From assembly GCA_024036415.1 (NCBI GenBank), contig JAMWET010000479.1, positions 1 to 64,000 of the forward strand: a stretch of 64,000 bases of DNA, read 5' to 3'. The position numbers were made by a program, and so were the translations under genes. Of this stretch, positions 48,895-60,735 are shown piece after piece; position 1 is the stretch's first letter; each line of letters starts with the position of its first letter. The notes beneath the pieces were generated by a model that made no database searches, was not told where the DNA came from, and saw nothing but the letters and a program-made list of their open reading frames with translations. Source of the stretch: Prochilodus magdalenae (lineage: Eukaryota; Chordata; Actinopteri; Characiformes; Prochilodontidae).

Positions 48895-49345
48895 AGGTTT
48901 CCAGTCTCTGCAGTCTCCTCGTCCTCCCCATCTGTCTCCTTCGACTGTGATTTGACCCACAATTCATCCAGGCCATCTCCGGCACCTCCTGGCTGAGCCC
49001 ATGATCCATCTGGGGATTCCTCACTTTGTTCTTGGCTTCTATCCCTAAGCAGCCGCATAGCCTTGACAATGTTGAAGCCATTATCTGTCACAATGAGCTG
49101 CACCTTGTCTTCTCCTATACCCCATCTACCCAGTGTCTAATCAATACAGCGAGCAAAGGAATCCCCGGTGTGTGGGTGCTCCATTCAGTGTAGGTTAGGC
49201 AGAGCGTGGTGAACCTGGCCTCTGGGTGGATTATAAAAATGAGCTGACACCTCCATGAAAGATGCTGATAATCCTCTCTTGCTCCAACCATCTACACAGA
49301 GGGTCAGCTTCCTCGTGCCTTTAAGATCTCCTTTAGTTTGTGCTT
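48895..49345 (-). pseudogene. hAT transposase relic, catalytic-core block
   Basis: The minus strand reads GTRKLTLCVDGWSKRGLSAS from about 49,320. The aspartate in CVDGWS fits the first catalytic residue of hAT enzymes. It continues with FMEVSAHFYNPPRG, a stop, GDSFARCID, another stop (about 49,140), then KVQLIVTDNGFNIVKAMRLL (about 49,100-49,045), whose TDNG is the second catalytic aspartate block. An acidic linker (about 48,960-48,900) and a premature end follow. ZBED-type domesticated genes have the same motifs, but the in-frame stops argue for a dead transposon copy. Confidence 0.78.
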
Positions 49346-49751
49346 TGCCTTTTCCATCTCAGCTCCAATTAGGTTATTTACTCCTGCAGCGCCAGGTGAG
49401 CTAAGCTAAACCTTTTGAAGGCAATCAAGTCACATAGTCGTCTGGATATCCCGAAGCAGACTGTACACAAGAAGTGGCGTTGCGGACCATGAGGTGCCGT
49501 ACGGTGCCAGCAGCTAACTGTTTGATTTCATATCAGTCCACAAGGTTTATAAATAAATTGACAAACATGAAGATGAACGATGTCCTATCTATAATTTCAC
49601 TATGTTTTAGTTACTTTTGTAAACACATAATAGAATTCCAGTTAGTTATCATTTTTTCTTTTAATTGCTGTTTTTATTTATTTCAGTTATTCTGGACACG
49701 ATAATCATCAACATTAAAAGAAACTAGAAAGAGAAAGTACGTGAACGAACT

Positions 49752-50471
49752 TTAAGTTGGCTTGTAAAAGGCTGATTATTACGTTAAAAACGTTTAAAAG
49801 TCGAACTACCTTAAATTAACTGCCACTCTGCCACCTTAAATTCATGCCTACCACCTTAAATGTCCTGCCACCTTAAATTCATTGCCACGTTAAATTCACT
49901 CCCACCACCTTAAAGTCCCTGCCACCTTAAATTTACTCCTTCCACCTTAACTTTAATGCCATCTTAAATTCACTTCTACTCTCCTTATTTCCCTACTACA
50001 TTAAATTCCCTGACACCTTTAATTTAATCATACCACCTTAAACTTTCAGCTACCCCAATATCACTCTTACCACCTTAAATTCCCTCATACCACCTTAAAT
50101 TCAATACTACCTTAAATTCACTGTTCCATATTAACTCCATTGTTTTAGCTGACACTGCTGTGTGTCTTTGTGTGAGAGACCCATTATGACATCATTTGTG
50201 GCAGTTGAGATTTGAATTCGCTCGACATTCCGCCATTCATTTCCTATGGGAAAAAAATTGTCAGAGAAACGGCTGCCGTACGAAAACCGTACATCGGAAT
50301 TCTTAGAAAAGCGCAAGCATACTATTCGGGTATAGGACCTACAATCCTGCAAAATTACGTGGTTCTACGTCAAAAACTGTAGGAGGAGAAACTGTTTAAA
50401 TTTTCAGCATAGAATAATAAGAATAAGAAGATTATGAAGAACAGTAAGTTGGCAACAGTAAGCCAACTTAA
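49752..50471. mobile_element. MITE-like element with 12-bp perfect terminal inverted repeats
   Basis: TTAAGTTGGCTT at 49,752-49,763 is matched by its exact complement AAGCCAACTTAA at 50,460-50,471, giving a 720 bp unit bounded by TTAA. The right end also folds on itself, because TAAGTTGGC at about 50,445-50,453 precedes GCCAACTTA. The interior contains a degenerate tandem array (49,806-50,112) and a non-coding segment including CATTCATTTCCTATGGG, a motif I recall from fish repeats. No transposase is encoded. TTAA ends suggest piggyBac-type mobilisation, but this is inference. Confidence 0.55.
49806..50112 (+). repeat. Degenerate tandem array of CCACCTTAAATTC-type units
   Basis: About 15 recurrences of CCACCTTAAATT or close variants, separated by variable 4-12 base pieces (TCACTCC, CATGCCTA, CCCTG). 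The irregular spacing of roughly 13-27 bases differs from a classic microsatellite. It lies wholly inside the TIR-bounded element. Confidence 0.85.
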
Positions 50472-50577
50472 TAAACACCTGAAATAGATCACACTGTTTG
50501 TACTAAATCTATATAATATATGCGTTTCACTTTTTTTAATGAATTACTAAAATTCAATTTATTGAGATGCACCTGTA

Positions 50578-50645
50578 TATAATATAATATAATATAATAT
50601 AATATAATATAATATAATATAATATAATATAATATAATATAATAT
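50578..50645 (+). repeat. (AATAT)n microsatellite
   Basis: Thirteen or so uninterrupted AATAT units, about 100 bases right of the MITE-like element. Confidence 0.97.
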
Positions 50646-50824
50646 GTTTACACCAAATAATATACTGTAATAAAAGCATTATTTGTGTACTACATTCTTA
50701 TTTGATGCTTATTTGTGAACCAGTGCTTCAAAAGGCCAAAGCTAGCTGTTTATATTTGCAAAATACATTCAAGCTGGTTCGCCAAAACCTTACAATATTA
50801 CTCTTTAAGGACTTTGCATACATG

Positions 50825-51240
50825 TCTCTGTCTCGTCTTGTCTAGTCAAGCCCCTGTTGTTCTCCGTTTTCTGTTTGTCTTGTCACCTCCATGTGGCTTT
50901 TGTTTTGTTTTGTTTCATGTACTTCTGTTTGTTTTGGTTTTTGGCTCCTCCTGTCTCCGCACCCTTGTCAGTCCCCTCACCTGTCCCCAGTTTGTAGCTC
51001 CACCCCTTCCCATGTGTTCCTTGTTAGTCTTTGTTATACTCTTCTACTCCCTGTAGTCCCCTGTGTTCTTGCGTGGTGTTTTGTCTCCCTGCTGGTCGTT
51101 TGTCTCTGTGTTGGTCTGTTGTTTTTGTAACCTGGGTCAGTGTATCTTAGTGATTTTGGTTTTGTTTGGTCTTATTTGTTCTGTTTATTAAATCCTTACA
51201 CTTATATCCTGCCTCCTCGCCTTGAACCCCACGTGACAGT
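50825..51240 (+). repeat. LTR-like dispersed repeat, copy 3
   Basis: Same landmarks as 4,405-4,885: TTTTGGCTCCTCCTGTCTCC, CAGTCCCCTCACCTGTCCCC, CCTTCCCATGTGTTCCTTG, TACTCCCTGTAGTCCCC, and the end TATCCTGCCTCCTCGCCTTG followed by CACGTGACA. Confidence 0.72.
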
Positions 51241-51589
51241 CTCAGATCAGTTCGGAAAGTGAGCTTATATCAGCACCATTATGGTGATTTTGAATAGTTG
51301 TGACATACATTTACTTTTACTTTTGGAAAATAAACACTTTGAGCAGAATTTTGACAGACATGCTGTTTAAAATATTAGTTTTTTCTGCTGATTTGCTAAT
51401 GCAGGAATAAGCCAGATAGCTGATGTTACTGATAAGAAAATAACTACACATCAGTGTTTATTAGCTTCTACATGTGGGTTTGCTAGCTGTCAGAAGGAGG
51501 GGATTCAAATTAGTTGTATGATGTATTTGTGCAATGCATGCTGGGTATTGTATTGGAAGAATTAATGAATACACAAAAAATGAAGGAAT

Positions 51590-51715
51590 ATACACCCACC
51601 GGACCACCACAGAGTAGGAATGATTTGGGATGTGGATCATTCTCAGCACAGCAAGGGCACTCACGTGGTGGTGATGTGTTAGCGTGTGTTGCACCGGTAC
51701 TGTTAAATATCAACC
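51590..51715 (-). repeat. Common teleost dispersed repeat, partial copy
   Basis: GTGGATCATTCTCAGCAC, then ACGTGGTGGTGATGTGTTAG and CGTGTGTTGCACCGGTAC, are the complement of the 6,335-6,615 family. Confidence 0.65.
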
Positions 51716-51719
51716 ATAT

Positions 51720-52301
51720 TTTGGCTGATCACCTGCATATAGGGTAAATGATAAATCATATTAATTAGTTTTGTTGTTAAGCAGTGCCTTACAGAACGAA
51801 TGCTCCTGCTAGTACTTTTACTCGGCTAAGAACATATTCCGTAAGTGTTTATTCACATTAATACACTGTCTCAGTCTCCCATTAGTATATACCAACTTTT
51901 AGTTGGTACTTTTGTGTTTTCACTGGACCTTTACAATCTTGGTATCTCTTATGGTACTTTTACATTATTACATATAGTCCTTTTGACCCGACATCATCGT
52001 CTGATTCCAAGTATTTTTGTGCCTTTTTCTATGTGGTAGGGATGGAGGGGGTTTGCTCAGATCCAAGTGCCTGCAAGGTCAGAGTGACTGCGTGGGAGAG
52101 AGCGCCAGGGATAAGTTGTTACTAATCCATGACTTATTTCCCCCCGCATCAGGCCAGAGCCCATTAAAATGATCATCCCACATGCACTCTGCTTAGGCCA
52201 GATCAGCCCTGCTGCTTCCTCTTCCTGGCTAAATAACCATAAGGAAAGCCAGAATTTTTTTTTTTATTGTACTCCCATAAATCCCCTCTAGTCTGAAGTT
52301 T

Positions 52302-52337
<36 letters not shown>

Positions 52338-55300
52338 TTGTCTCTCTCTCTCCTTCTTGGTCCCTCTTGCATGCAGAGCTCTAGCCTTACTGTTTGCGGG
52401 TCTTTCTAGGATTTGCAAGAGGGACATATGTATACACTTTTGGGATTTTTTGTGTTTTAATGTTGTTTCAGTGTAACCCCTGAACTTAGGGCTTGGAATG
52501 AACCCTTGAATTAAGGTCATTATGGAATTATGATCGGAGTCAGTGCTTTGGAAAAAAAGTGTAAATGTAATAAAGGGCCTTTCACGTTTGATCTATATGA
52601 GGACAGCAACTTAATGCTGGCCTCTATCAAATATTTCCCTCTGACGGATCTTCCCAGGTCTGGTTGAAGGCCCATGTGAGGCTAGACTCACGCTGGCTCT
52701 GTCTTGGTATTTAATCAGAAATTAAAATAAAGGGGTGTAGTGATAAAAAAAAAAGTCTCTTAAGTCCAGTGACCAGACAGGAAGTAATCCATGAGACACG
52801 TGGAGGCTAAAAGGTTCATTTTAGATTTGCTTTCCCTAAAGCCACACATCAGCAGTCATCAGTGGAATCCAGCCAGAGCCAGGGAAAACGGAAATAAATA
52901 CTCAGGCCATGTCCCAGAAACGTATTACACTTATTTCAGGCATTCTGATCTTCCGGATCAGATCAAGTTGGGATGGATATTAAACTCAGAGGTGAAACCG
53001 AGTGCTCGGGTTAGTGATTGGAGTACTGTGGGTTGACAGCTGAACATGCGTAATTCTGCTGTTTTTATTTTTTTACTTCTCCCACATCACAAGTCCACAT
53101 CACAAGTGGTGCTGCACAAGTTCCACCGGTCTATGGAGTGGCGATGATATAGGATCTAGTACCATCTGTGGACATCAGTCCAGTTAAATTGCTGCATATC
53201 ACTGTGCAGAAATACAAACAAAAATAATTCTGTGTATTTTAGAGAATCCAGAACTAATTAATAAACATAATGCATGCCCAAGGATCCATATCAGCATAAT
53301 TGGCCTTGCTCTATCTGGACAGTTGGGATGGTACTCCCTCTCCCCACTTATCACTCAGCATGGCTAGTCAAAGAAGGCTTCGGTCATCTAATGTAGCAGA
53401 AATAGAAGCAGTTTGAAAAGTGCATTGCTTTCTTGTCTCTCAGAGGAAGGCTAGCAGTCACCGTTCCAGGTTGGCGTCATCGTGTGATTGGGGGAGACTG
53501 CTACCAGGTGAAACTGTTCAGTAACTATTTAATGTTTAACCATGTACACAGTTTTTATACCCACATGACAGGTAAAAACAAGAAGGTTTTAAAGTTTTAC
53601 ATTGGCCTGAAATTGACTTTTTTCTGTGCTTTTATTTTGTCTTTCTTTCAGCAGGAAATCTCGCTGTTAAATTGTGATGTAATGCAGAGATGTCAACAAA
53701 AGATGTGAAGAAAGCTATTATACAATTTAAGAAAAGAGATTGCCCACTGCTATTGTCTCTGGGTTTTCCCTTCAACACAAACGACCTGTCCTTTATACCG
53801 CTACGGTATTAAGTCTCGGCTTGTGCCTATCTGTCAGCAAAGGCAGTAAAATCTTTGCAACCTTGACTTGCCAGTTTCACAAGGGAAAATCACGTCACCT
53901 ATAGACTCCCCTCAGGTTTGAGGCTTAATAGCCTTGCCTCTGCTTGTTACTGTCTGTCTTCTTTGGATGACTTGAACATGCTTGAATGTCTGAACAAGTT
54001 ATGCCACTGTGGCGTTATGTGTACTTAATGTCAGTGGAGACTAATGTTTGTCTTCTGTCTTGGAGCTTGTGACTTTGTCCTTGTGTGCAGTTTACCCTTA
54101 CAAACATGCTTTCACCATCTGATATTCCTAGCCCTGAGATGAAGTCCAGTAATATGTTCTCTTGTACCCCAACTGTTTTTTTATTTCTTCCCATTGACCC
54201 TCATCTGACCTCCATCTAGGTTGTAAAAGGACCTTGACTTGATATGCACAAGCTGATATTCGCCCACAAACCTCAATGTAAAAATGGATTCAATGCATTT
54301 AGTCTGCACCAGGATGTATTTAAGAGTGAGTTGTTCAATGTTCAACATGTTCAATGTTCGATCATCAGTGTTTTCCTACCCTAATAACCAGCACGGATGA
54401 TGACTTGATGAAAGTCACCACACTTGCAAGTTACCAAAAATCCATCAGCCTGCATCCAAAAATCTTTCCCACAGCAGCGTTAGTTTTTGAAATATACCTT
54501 CCACCTTCAAGGCATGTCATCAGAAGGAGGTTTCCTATCTTTAAACTAGACTGTCACTGCAGATGCAAACTACAAATGAACAAAAAGCCCTCAGGCCTCC
54601 TAAGGTTTTTTTTTTTACCATCATCAGCTCATAGGATTTTGTCATTGCCATTGAAATGGGACACACACACTGTATACTGCTGTCACCAGTCTCAACAAAA
54701 GCTGATTAGGGATAGAGTCAGGAAAGTACAGTTTGCTCCTGCAGCATATCCTCAAGGCAGAGGTGTCTAATCTAATGAATAAAAAACAAGGCTGGTGAGT
54801 CTACAGGTTTCCTTTCCAAAAAAGAGGAGGTCCAGACCAGGTGGCCAGTTATAAGTGCTCCATGTAGAGAACCATTATGATGATTCACATTCTTAGCCAT
54901 TCATATTTATCTGGTCATGTGGTAGAAAAGTTAAGTGTGCCATAAAAAGGTGTGACGTCTGTCTGAGCTAAATCCAGCAGTTAGTTTGGGCTACAGAAAT
55001 CCCTAAGCGTATACCTCATGGCACAGAACCACAAAATCTACAACTGTATTCCTAATGTATGGCGAGAGATACGGCAGAAATGCTTTACTTCTGGGTTTGT
55101 TTGAAGAGCACTGCAGCATCCTGAGATTTGAAGCTTTCGGACTGGCTTAAGCTCTGCAACATATGAGGTTATACTGAGCCCTCTAGTGTTAATACCGTTT
55201 CAGTCCAGTCTTGGAAGGCCTCAGTGCAGCAGCGTAGGGATGTGAAATTAAACATTTATGGTTTAAAAGACTGTTGTGAATGGAGGATATTTCCTATGTG

Positions 55301-55430
55301 TTGATTTGAACTAAACTGCACATGGGACTGGACTCGATCCAAGCTCGATAACCACTGCCAGGACGGTGTGCATACGTAGTAGTGAAGAAACAGAATGAAA
55401 CAAGTCATTGTCGATGAAAATATAAATCCA
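51720..55430. other. Intergenic stretch downstream of the PP2A-B56 gene
   Basis: Contains a (TC)n tract at 52,306-52,335 and otherwise no recognised element. A 138-codon open frame at 54,354-54,770 (plus) has no recognisable domain and low-complexity features, and is not called as a gene. Confidence 0.45.
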
Positions 55431-55439
55431 CATAGACTC

Positions 55440-55445
55440 TTTATT
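55440..55445 (-). terminator. Candidate polyadenylation signal AATAAA of the PP2A-B56 gene
   Basis: AATAAA on the minus strand, followed in gene direction by a U-rich stretch (about 55,425-55,380). It would give a 3' UTR of about 3.1 kb. Other AATAAA-like hexamers occur in the AT-rich DNA upstream (in gene sense), so alternative ends are possible. Confidence 0.35.
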
Positions 55446-58400
55446 CATTCTATATAGATATACACCACTGAAGTCAGTAAAGGCTCACAAGTAATGGCAA
55501 TCGAAGAAACGTCTGTTTCAGATATCAGAACAGTTCAACAAACCTTTCGAAGGTACAAACTGATAGAAAATGTTGTAACTTCCTAATGCTGACAGTCAAA
55601 AATGGACAAAGTTTGTGCCACATTCTGATGCTCTGCAGTTTTCTTGTTTTGTTTTTTTAATTTCTGTACATAGAACTACTTTTTTTTTCCTTTTCTTTTT
55701 TTTTTTTTTACAAATAAATCTAGATATACAATACTACAGAAAAATAAAATAAAGGAAAGTATATGTACAATATTAAATGAAACCGTATAGTACAGGTCAT
55801 ATATGAAAGGACACTTACCATGTTAAAATAATATTTTCGGAAGCTTAAGTTAAGCTAAAGTATCTGTAATAGTACAGTAAATAAAAGGTAGAGCAGTAGA
55901 GATAAATAAAAGTGAAACATTATTCTGTTCTTTTTTATATATAACAAATTCTATTTGTGTCTCAACATCAACACACAATAAAGCACAAGAGTAACACAAA
56001 CTCAAAGTATGAACTGACATCTTTAATCCTCAGCGGAAAGCTGCATGTTTGTGTGTGTTGTTTTCATGTTTGAGGGCATGTTTGTTTTTTTGTTTGTTTG
56101 TTTGTTTGTTTGTTTTTTACTTTATTTTATATGTACAGGACTCAAGCATATATTAATATAATCATTAATGAAAGTATGGGAAAACACTAATGTGAGTTCA
56201 AACAATGGTACAGAAGGAGACCTCTACATAAGAAAATGTAAAGATCCAGTATATTTATAAGCATGCTATGATCACACACATCTCTTAACTACCTCCACAC
56301 GTGCAATTAAGTGAACGGCTTTCAAGTTTCCAGGAAGTGCTTCTAGGTAGTTGAAATAAATGTACAAAATAACAGGAATTTATTCGCCTCTAATACAAAA
56401 TGAAACAAAGGAACAATCAATGTGTCGACCTCACACCGGTATGTCTCTCCATGAATGTGGCTATGAATGTGGGTGTGTTGACATCTACAGTAGAATGTAT
56501 GCACTCGTCCAAAAGAACCATGTTCAGATGTTCCTACAGGACAGCAGCAGTCTCACAGGACACTGCAGTCCTCCCTGTCTCTCCTCACATCTAGAAATCT
56601 TACAGTTGCCTACGCTCCCGTGATAAAGGCACTCGGCTGTCTCTAAAGGGGGGCAGACGTGTGTGATTTTAACTCCTTGATAGATAGAACAGTCTTCATG
56701 GTCATGGACAGCAAAAGAAAAGAACAGACTGAGAGAAATCTGCATTTTGACACCTCTGCCATTTTCCATCATGTCCTTTAGAAAGGCGGGGGGTGATATT
56801 TTAGTAACTGGTCTTTTACTGTACTCGAGTCTTATTTGGAAAGATACTGTAGTTAAGCGTTGTTAAAATTAAATACATGCAAATTTACTAGCACTTATGA
56901 ATGACTAGTAATTGAGCTATTAACACCTTAAAAACAAATCCATAATCTTAAACTTGTCCGCTTCCATCAGATAAGCAGGTCACTGTTGCCCTTTTAATTT
57001 ATTTCTTAGAACTGCTTTTAATGGCCTAATTAATTACCATTAATAAGTTTTCTTTACATGTTTTTTTTGTTTTATTGTTTACTCCGTATGCTCAGTACAC
57101 ATAGACCTTCAGACTTTCACAGTACAGTCCTTCTGTACTCGACTTTTTTGTGACAGTGCTTTAGTGTCACAGTTATCATGCGTATTAACTGTATTAACTG
57201 GAACCGGTCACCTTAGAAGACTAAAGTACAGGACTACTCTATCCACTCTGCTTGCATTAATTATATTAATATTAATTAACATATATATTAGTTCGTTTTA
57301 TTGCCTCTTTTAATTAAGTAACTTCTGTGTACGTTTCCCACCTCTGGCCTATAGAAAACTTGTTGGGGAAGTTACAGTGTAGTTACTGTAAATAGAGCTT
57401 TTCGGGTAGTGAACCTCCCGCACATACATCTTCATAATATGAGGGGAAAATACCACTACTTACTCTGTTATAGTCAACAGTGTATGTTAATGCTATAACA
57501 GAATTGGGCCCTAGTTAGCTTTCTGTTCGTCTCTGTAATCTCATTCTCTCTGCGAGCTTGTGTACAGTACTGCTAGTCAACCAGTAAAAACTAATAGCAT
57601 ACTGGATTGTGCTGTTGGATATTAAGGTGCAATAACTTGAGGAATGTAGCATTGGTGTATAGCCGACACTATGGAAGCAAGCACAAGCCTTCCTAAAATG
57701 GTGTGCGAATGTCTCTAATCAAGGTGAAAGTCTCTAATCAAGGTGAAAGTCTCTAATCAAAAGGCTGTAATTAATCTAAACCATATGAGCAACTATGAGT
57801 TTAGATTATAGCCTCTTTTCACCCATTGGCCGAAATTACTCTTGCTTTCAGTTGGTCTGGTGTGACGGCTCTGCCATCTAAGAAGGAAAAATGGTACCAT
57901 TGTTTGAACCATCGTTATACCACAGAATGTGGCTAATATTGCCACGCGAAGTCAGTTATAAAACAAGACACCTATGGTTAACTTAATGTCGAATGTTTCT
58001 TATGGCACAAAAATGCTCTCATTCAAAGATAAGAAAAAGATGGATGAGAAATGGTAACAGAAAAGCTCTCCATTATGATGGTCTTGGCACTGGCAACTGT
58101 CCCTGGGTTTCCAAGAAGAACAGGAGATGAAGCAATGGATGGAATAGATGATGACATACTACTCTACTTGCAAACAGTCTCTGGACATCCTTTGTTCCCT
58201 TTGATAAAAGCAGAAACGAAGGAAAATAAATGAAGCAAAGCTAAAGTGGCACCTCCCCGCATCGTTTCCTGGCTAGTCCTCACCTCCAGCCAGGAGCAGC
58301 AGGAGCTTCTACCAAGATCTAAAGAGTGGACCAACACGTAGAGTATTGGGGGGGGACGTTTTGAGGGAGGGGAAGAAAAGCTTGATGCTGATGCCCCATA

Positions 58401-58542
58401 CCTCCCAAATAAAAACCTGAGCATTAAACTTGTAGTAGTTGGAGAGTGTTGTATGTGGCAGTATGCCTCAGTGCTCTTGGTTCTTTGAATGAGCTTAGAG
58501 TTTAGAGAAGAACAAAGAGGATGCAGGACAAGAGGGACAAAG
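55446..58542 (-). other. Likely 3' UTR of the ppp2r5c-like gene
   Basis: AT-rich sequence following the stop codon on the minus strand, with T/A runs (55,679-55,712), a GTTT run (56,082-56,120) and a 19-base tandem (57,711-57,759). No frame in it resembles a protein. The extent is inferred from the polyadenylation candidate at 55,440. Confidence 0.45.
57711..57759 (+). repeat. 19-bp tandem repeat in the putative 3' UTR
   Basis: GTCTCTAATCAAGGTGAAA occurs twice in tandem, followed by a third partial unit ending in CAAAAG. Confidence 0.9.
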
Positions 58543-58677
58543 CTAGTGGCCATCATTGTTGGTGATCATGTCTTCAGCGCGACGGTGCGACTCCAAGGCT
58601 TTCGTGGTGTACGTGTCCTGAGGCAGGTCGGACTTGCGTCTTACCAGCAGCCGGTCCTTCCGCTGATCCCTCTGCAC
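58543..58677 (-). CDS. ppp2r5c: ppp2r5c-like gene, last coding exon
   Basis: Acceptor TTTGTGCAG precedes 58,677; TAG stop at 58,543-58,545. It encodes 44 residues from VQRDQRKDRLLVRRKSDLPQ to the end in NNDGH. The basic RRKS[DE]LPQD..T.KALE.H.RA tail is the shared C-terminus of the B56 gamma and delta subunits. The preceding METDGPL exon favours gamma. The intron to the previous exon is 1,092 bp (58,678-59,769). Confidence 0.9.
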   Translation of the reverse strand: MQRDQRKDRLLVRRKSDLPQDTYTTKALESHRRAEDMITNNDGH

Positions 58678-59769
58678 CTGCACAAACCCCATTTCGTATA
58701 AGCATTTGCCTTAGACAGACTAAACCATCCTAACATTCAACTAGGAGTAATTCATCTGTCGTTAAAGTATTAGTGACACCAGTTCATGCTTCTCTGCTCT
58801 GACACTGAAAACCTGCTTTATGATGCAACATGTGCATTTAACAAAATTCTTTTTTTTTTCTCTATATTTTAGTTTAAAATATGATATACAGTCATATGCA
58901 GCAGTTTGCTAACTATGTGTTATGTATTTTATGTTTTTTTTCCAATATGTTAACACAATCACAAATTACGCACTAAAATTAGAATTGGAATGCCGGTGAT
59001 GAGGGGAATTGTGGACTGATGCACATATATATTTATAATGTGTAGAGACGTATGAAATGCATCTCTATAGGTTTACAAATGCAGTAAATTTAACAAAAGG
59101 TTTTGCACAGTATCCCAGAATTGACACTCGTCCAAAGTAAAACTAATGCATCATCAAATATCCTATCCCAAAATACCCTGCTGTCTGCCAATACCGATAA
59201 GATTCATTATTATTTCGGGTAATGGAGATTAATAGAAATGTTGCTAAATATAAATAAGCCTGGATTCAGCCAAACGATCAACATTCAAACCTAAAAACCA
59301 GCTTAAATTCAGAAATCAAATTCAGTACAAGTTTTTGTTGACAAATTATACAAATTACATAAAATTGAATACATTTTATGAGAAGTGCCCTTCACCAACA
59401 AAGCCCTGATTCCTGTTAGCCTACTGTGGCCCATATGGATTTTCTTTCCAAATCTTTTCAACACAATTAGCAAGCGTACTTAAATACTTGTGCTAAATTT
59501 ACCCAAATTTCTCAGCTCATATTCTCTTCTCAGGTCACATCCTATATGTTAGAAAAAATTTGATACATAGCTCTATTATCTTATGATATTCTTCATTTAG
59601 TGATTCGTCAGGAGATATCATGCCCTGCAGTGCAGAGACCAGCTAATACAGTCATTCTCAGGACACGTACTATACAGTCAAATCAGTATAGTATTTGCAT
59701 ATGGTCTACTGTGCAATGTAGCATGGTCATGTTAAACTACATTCACTGACAGGGAAAACCCATGGTTAC

Positions 59770-59886
59770 CTGAACGGCTCCCTCCTCTACAGTCTTTTTT
59801 AACATCTGAATATCTTCTATCAATGGCCCATCAGTCTCCATTTCTACAGGGCTATTTAGGCCAGAGGAATCAACATACATAAGGAA
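59770..59886 (-). CDS. ppp2r5c: ppp2r5c-like gene, penultimate visible exon
   Basis: Acceptor CACTAG, donor GTAACC. 39 codons, phase 0 at both ends: FLMYVDSSGLNSPVEMETDG, then PLIEDIQMLKKTVEEGAVQ. The METDGPL.ED.QML.KTV core is characteristic of the gamma subunit (delta has METETPTAED). Its N-terminal part differs from the mammalian YTVYSQAS-type sequence as I recall it. The exon is a multiple of three, so skipping would keep the frame. Confidence 0.9.
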
Positions 59887-60406
59887 CTAGTGCAAAACAA
59901 AGGAGAAGAAGAAAAAGAAAACAGAATAATGAATGTTAAAAAAGGGTGAGTTTCGACAAAGAGGAAGATGGATAAAGATTATTTAAAGAAAAAGAATGTA
60001 GCAGTTTTGGAGTTTTGATCGTAGAAATGAATGTTATTTACAACAGCAATTAGGTTTAAGAAGATTTGAGAGAGATAAAAGTACTATAAATGTTGTAATA
60101 AGATCTTATGACATCTGGATCATTCGATCGTTCACAATGTGGAACAGCACATGACCGAGAATGCTAGCAGGCAGTAACCAGACTCATGTGCATATACTGC
60201 TCTAATATCGCTTGACGTGCTGAGCGATCATCTGTGATACATACTTAAATGGCACCAAGCTATTGTAGTTCATCCTTCCTGAGGCCTGTATGTTGAGTTA
60301 TTATCGTTTCCAACAGTCCTTGGTGCTCACAGTGAGCTCTTATATAATCAGCACTATAAGTTTAAGGTTTAGCCTTGAAGAATGGCGTTCAAGCGGAGAG
60401 ACACAC

Positions 60407-60479
60407 CTGTGGGTTCGATTTGGCAAGGTTTTCGATCTTTATCCAGGCCTCCTCCCGTTCTTTTAACTTTGCTCTCTCT
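60407..60479 (-). CDS. ppp2r5c: ppp2r5c-like gene, exon encoding KEREEAW linker
   Basis: 73 bp, acceptor TTGCAG, donor GTGTGT. It completes a split lysine codon and encodes [20 protein letters not shown] then SNPQ, the charged segment that closes the HEAT-like domain of B56 proteins. The intron upstream is only 116 bp. Confidence 0.9.
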
Positions 60480-60594
60480 CTGCAATACAGGAGATCAAGA
60501 AGCATTCAGATTTGCACCATCTGATTTAGTTTAAGCATTGTCACCAAAAATCCAATAAGAGTGCCACACCCAATGTGACCTCAGTCCGCACTTA

Positions 60595-60735
<141 letters not shown>

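Noticed and set aside
51845..52039. 64-codon plus-strand frame
   Set aside because: AT-rich, no domain and no neighbours supporting a gene.
54354..54770. 138-codon plus-strand frame downstream of the PP2A gene
   Set aside because: No recognisable domain, signal or splice context, and its length is possible by chance in this stretch.
58051..58701. Frames of 60-130 codons overlapping the last ppp2r5c-like exon and its 3' UTR
   Set aside because: They are antisense or out-of-frame shadows. The coding frame is fixed by exon phases and the B56 C-terminal motif.
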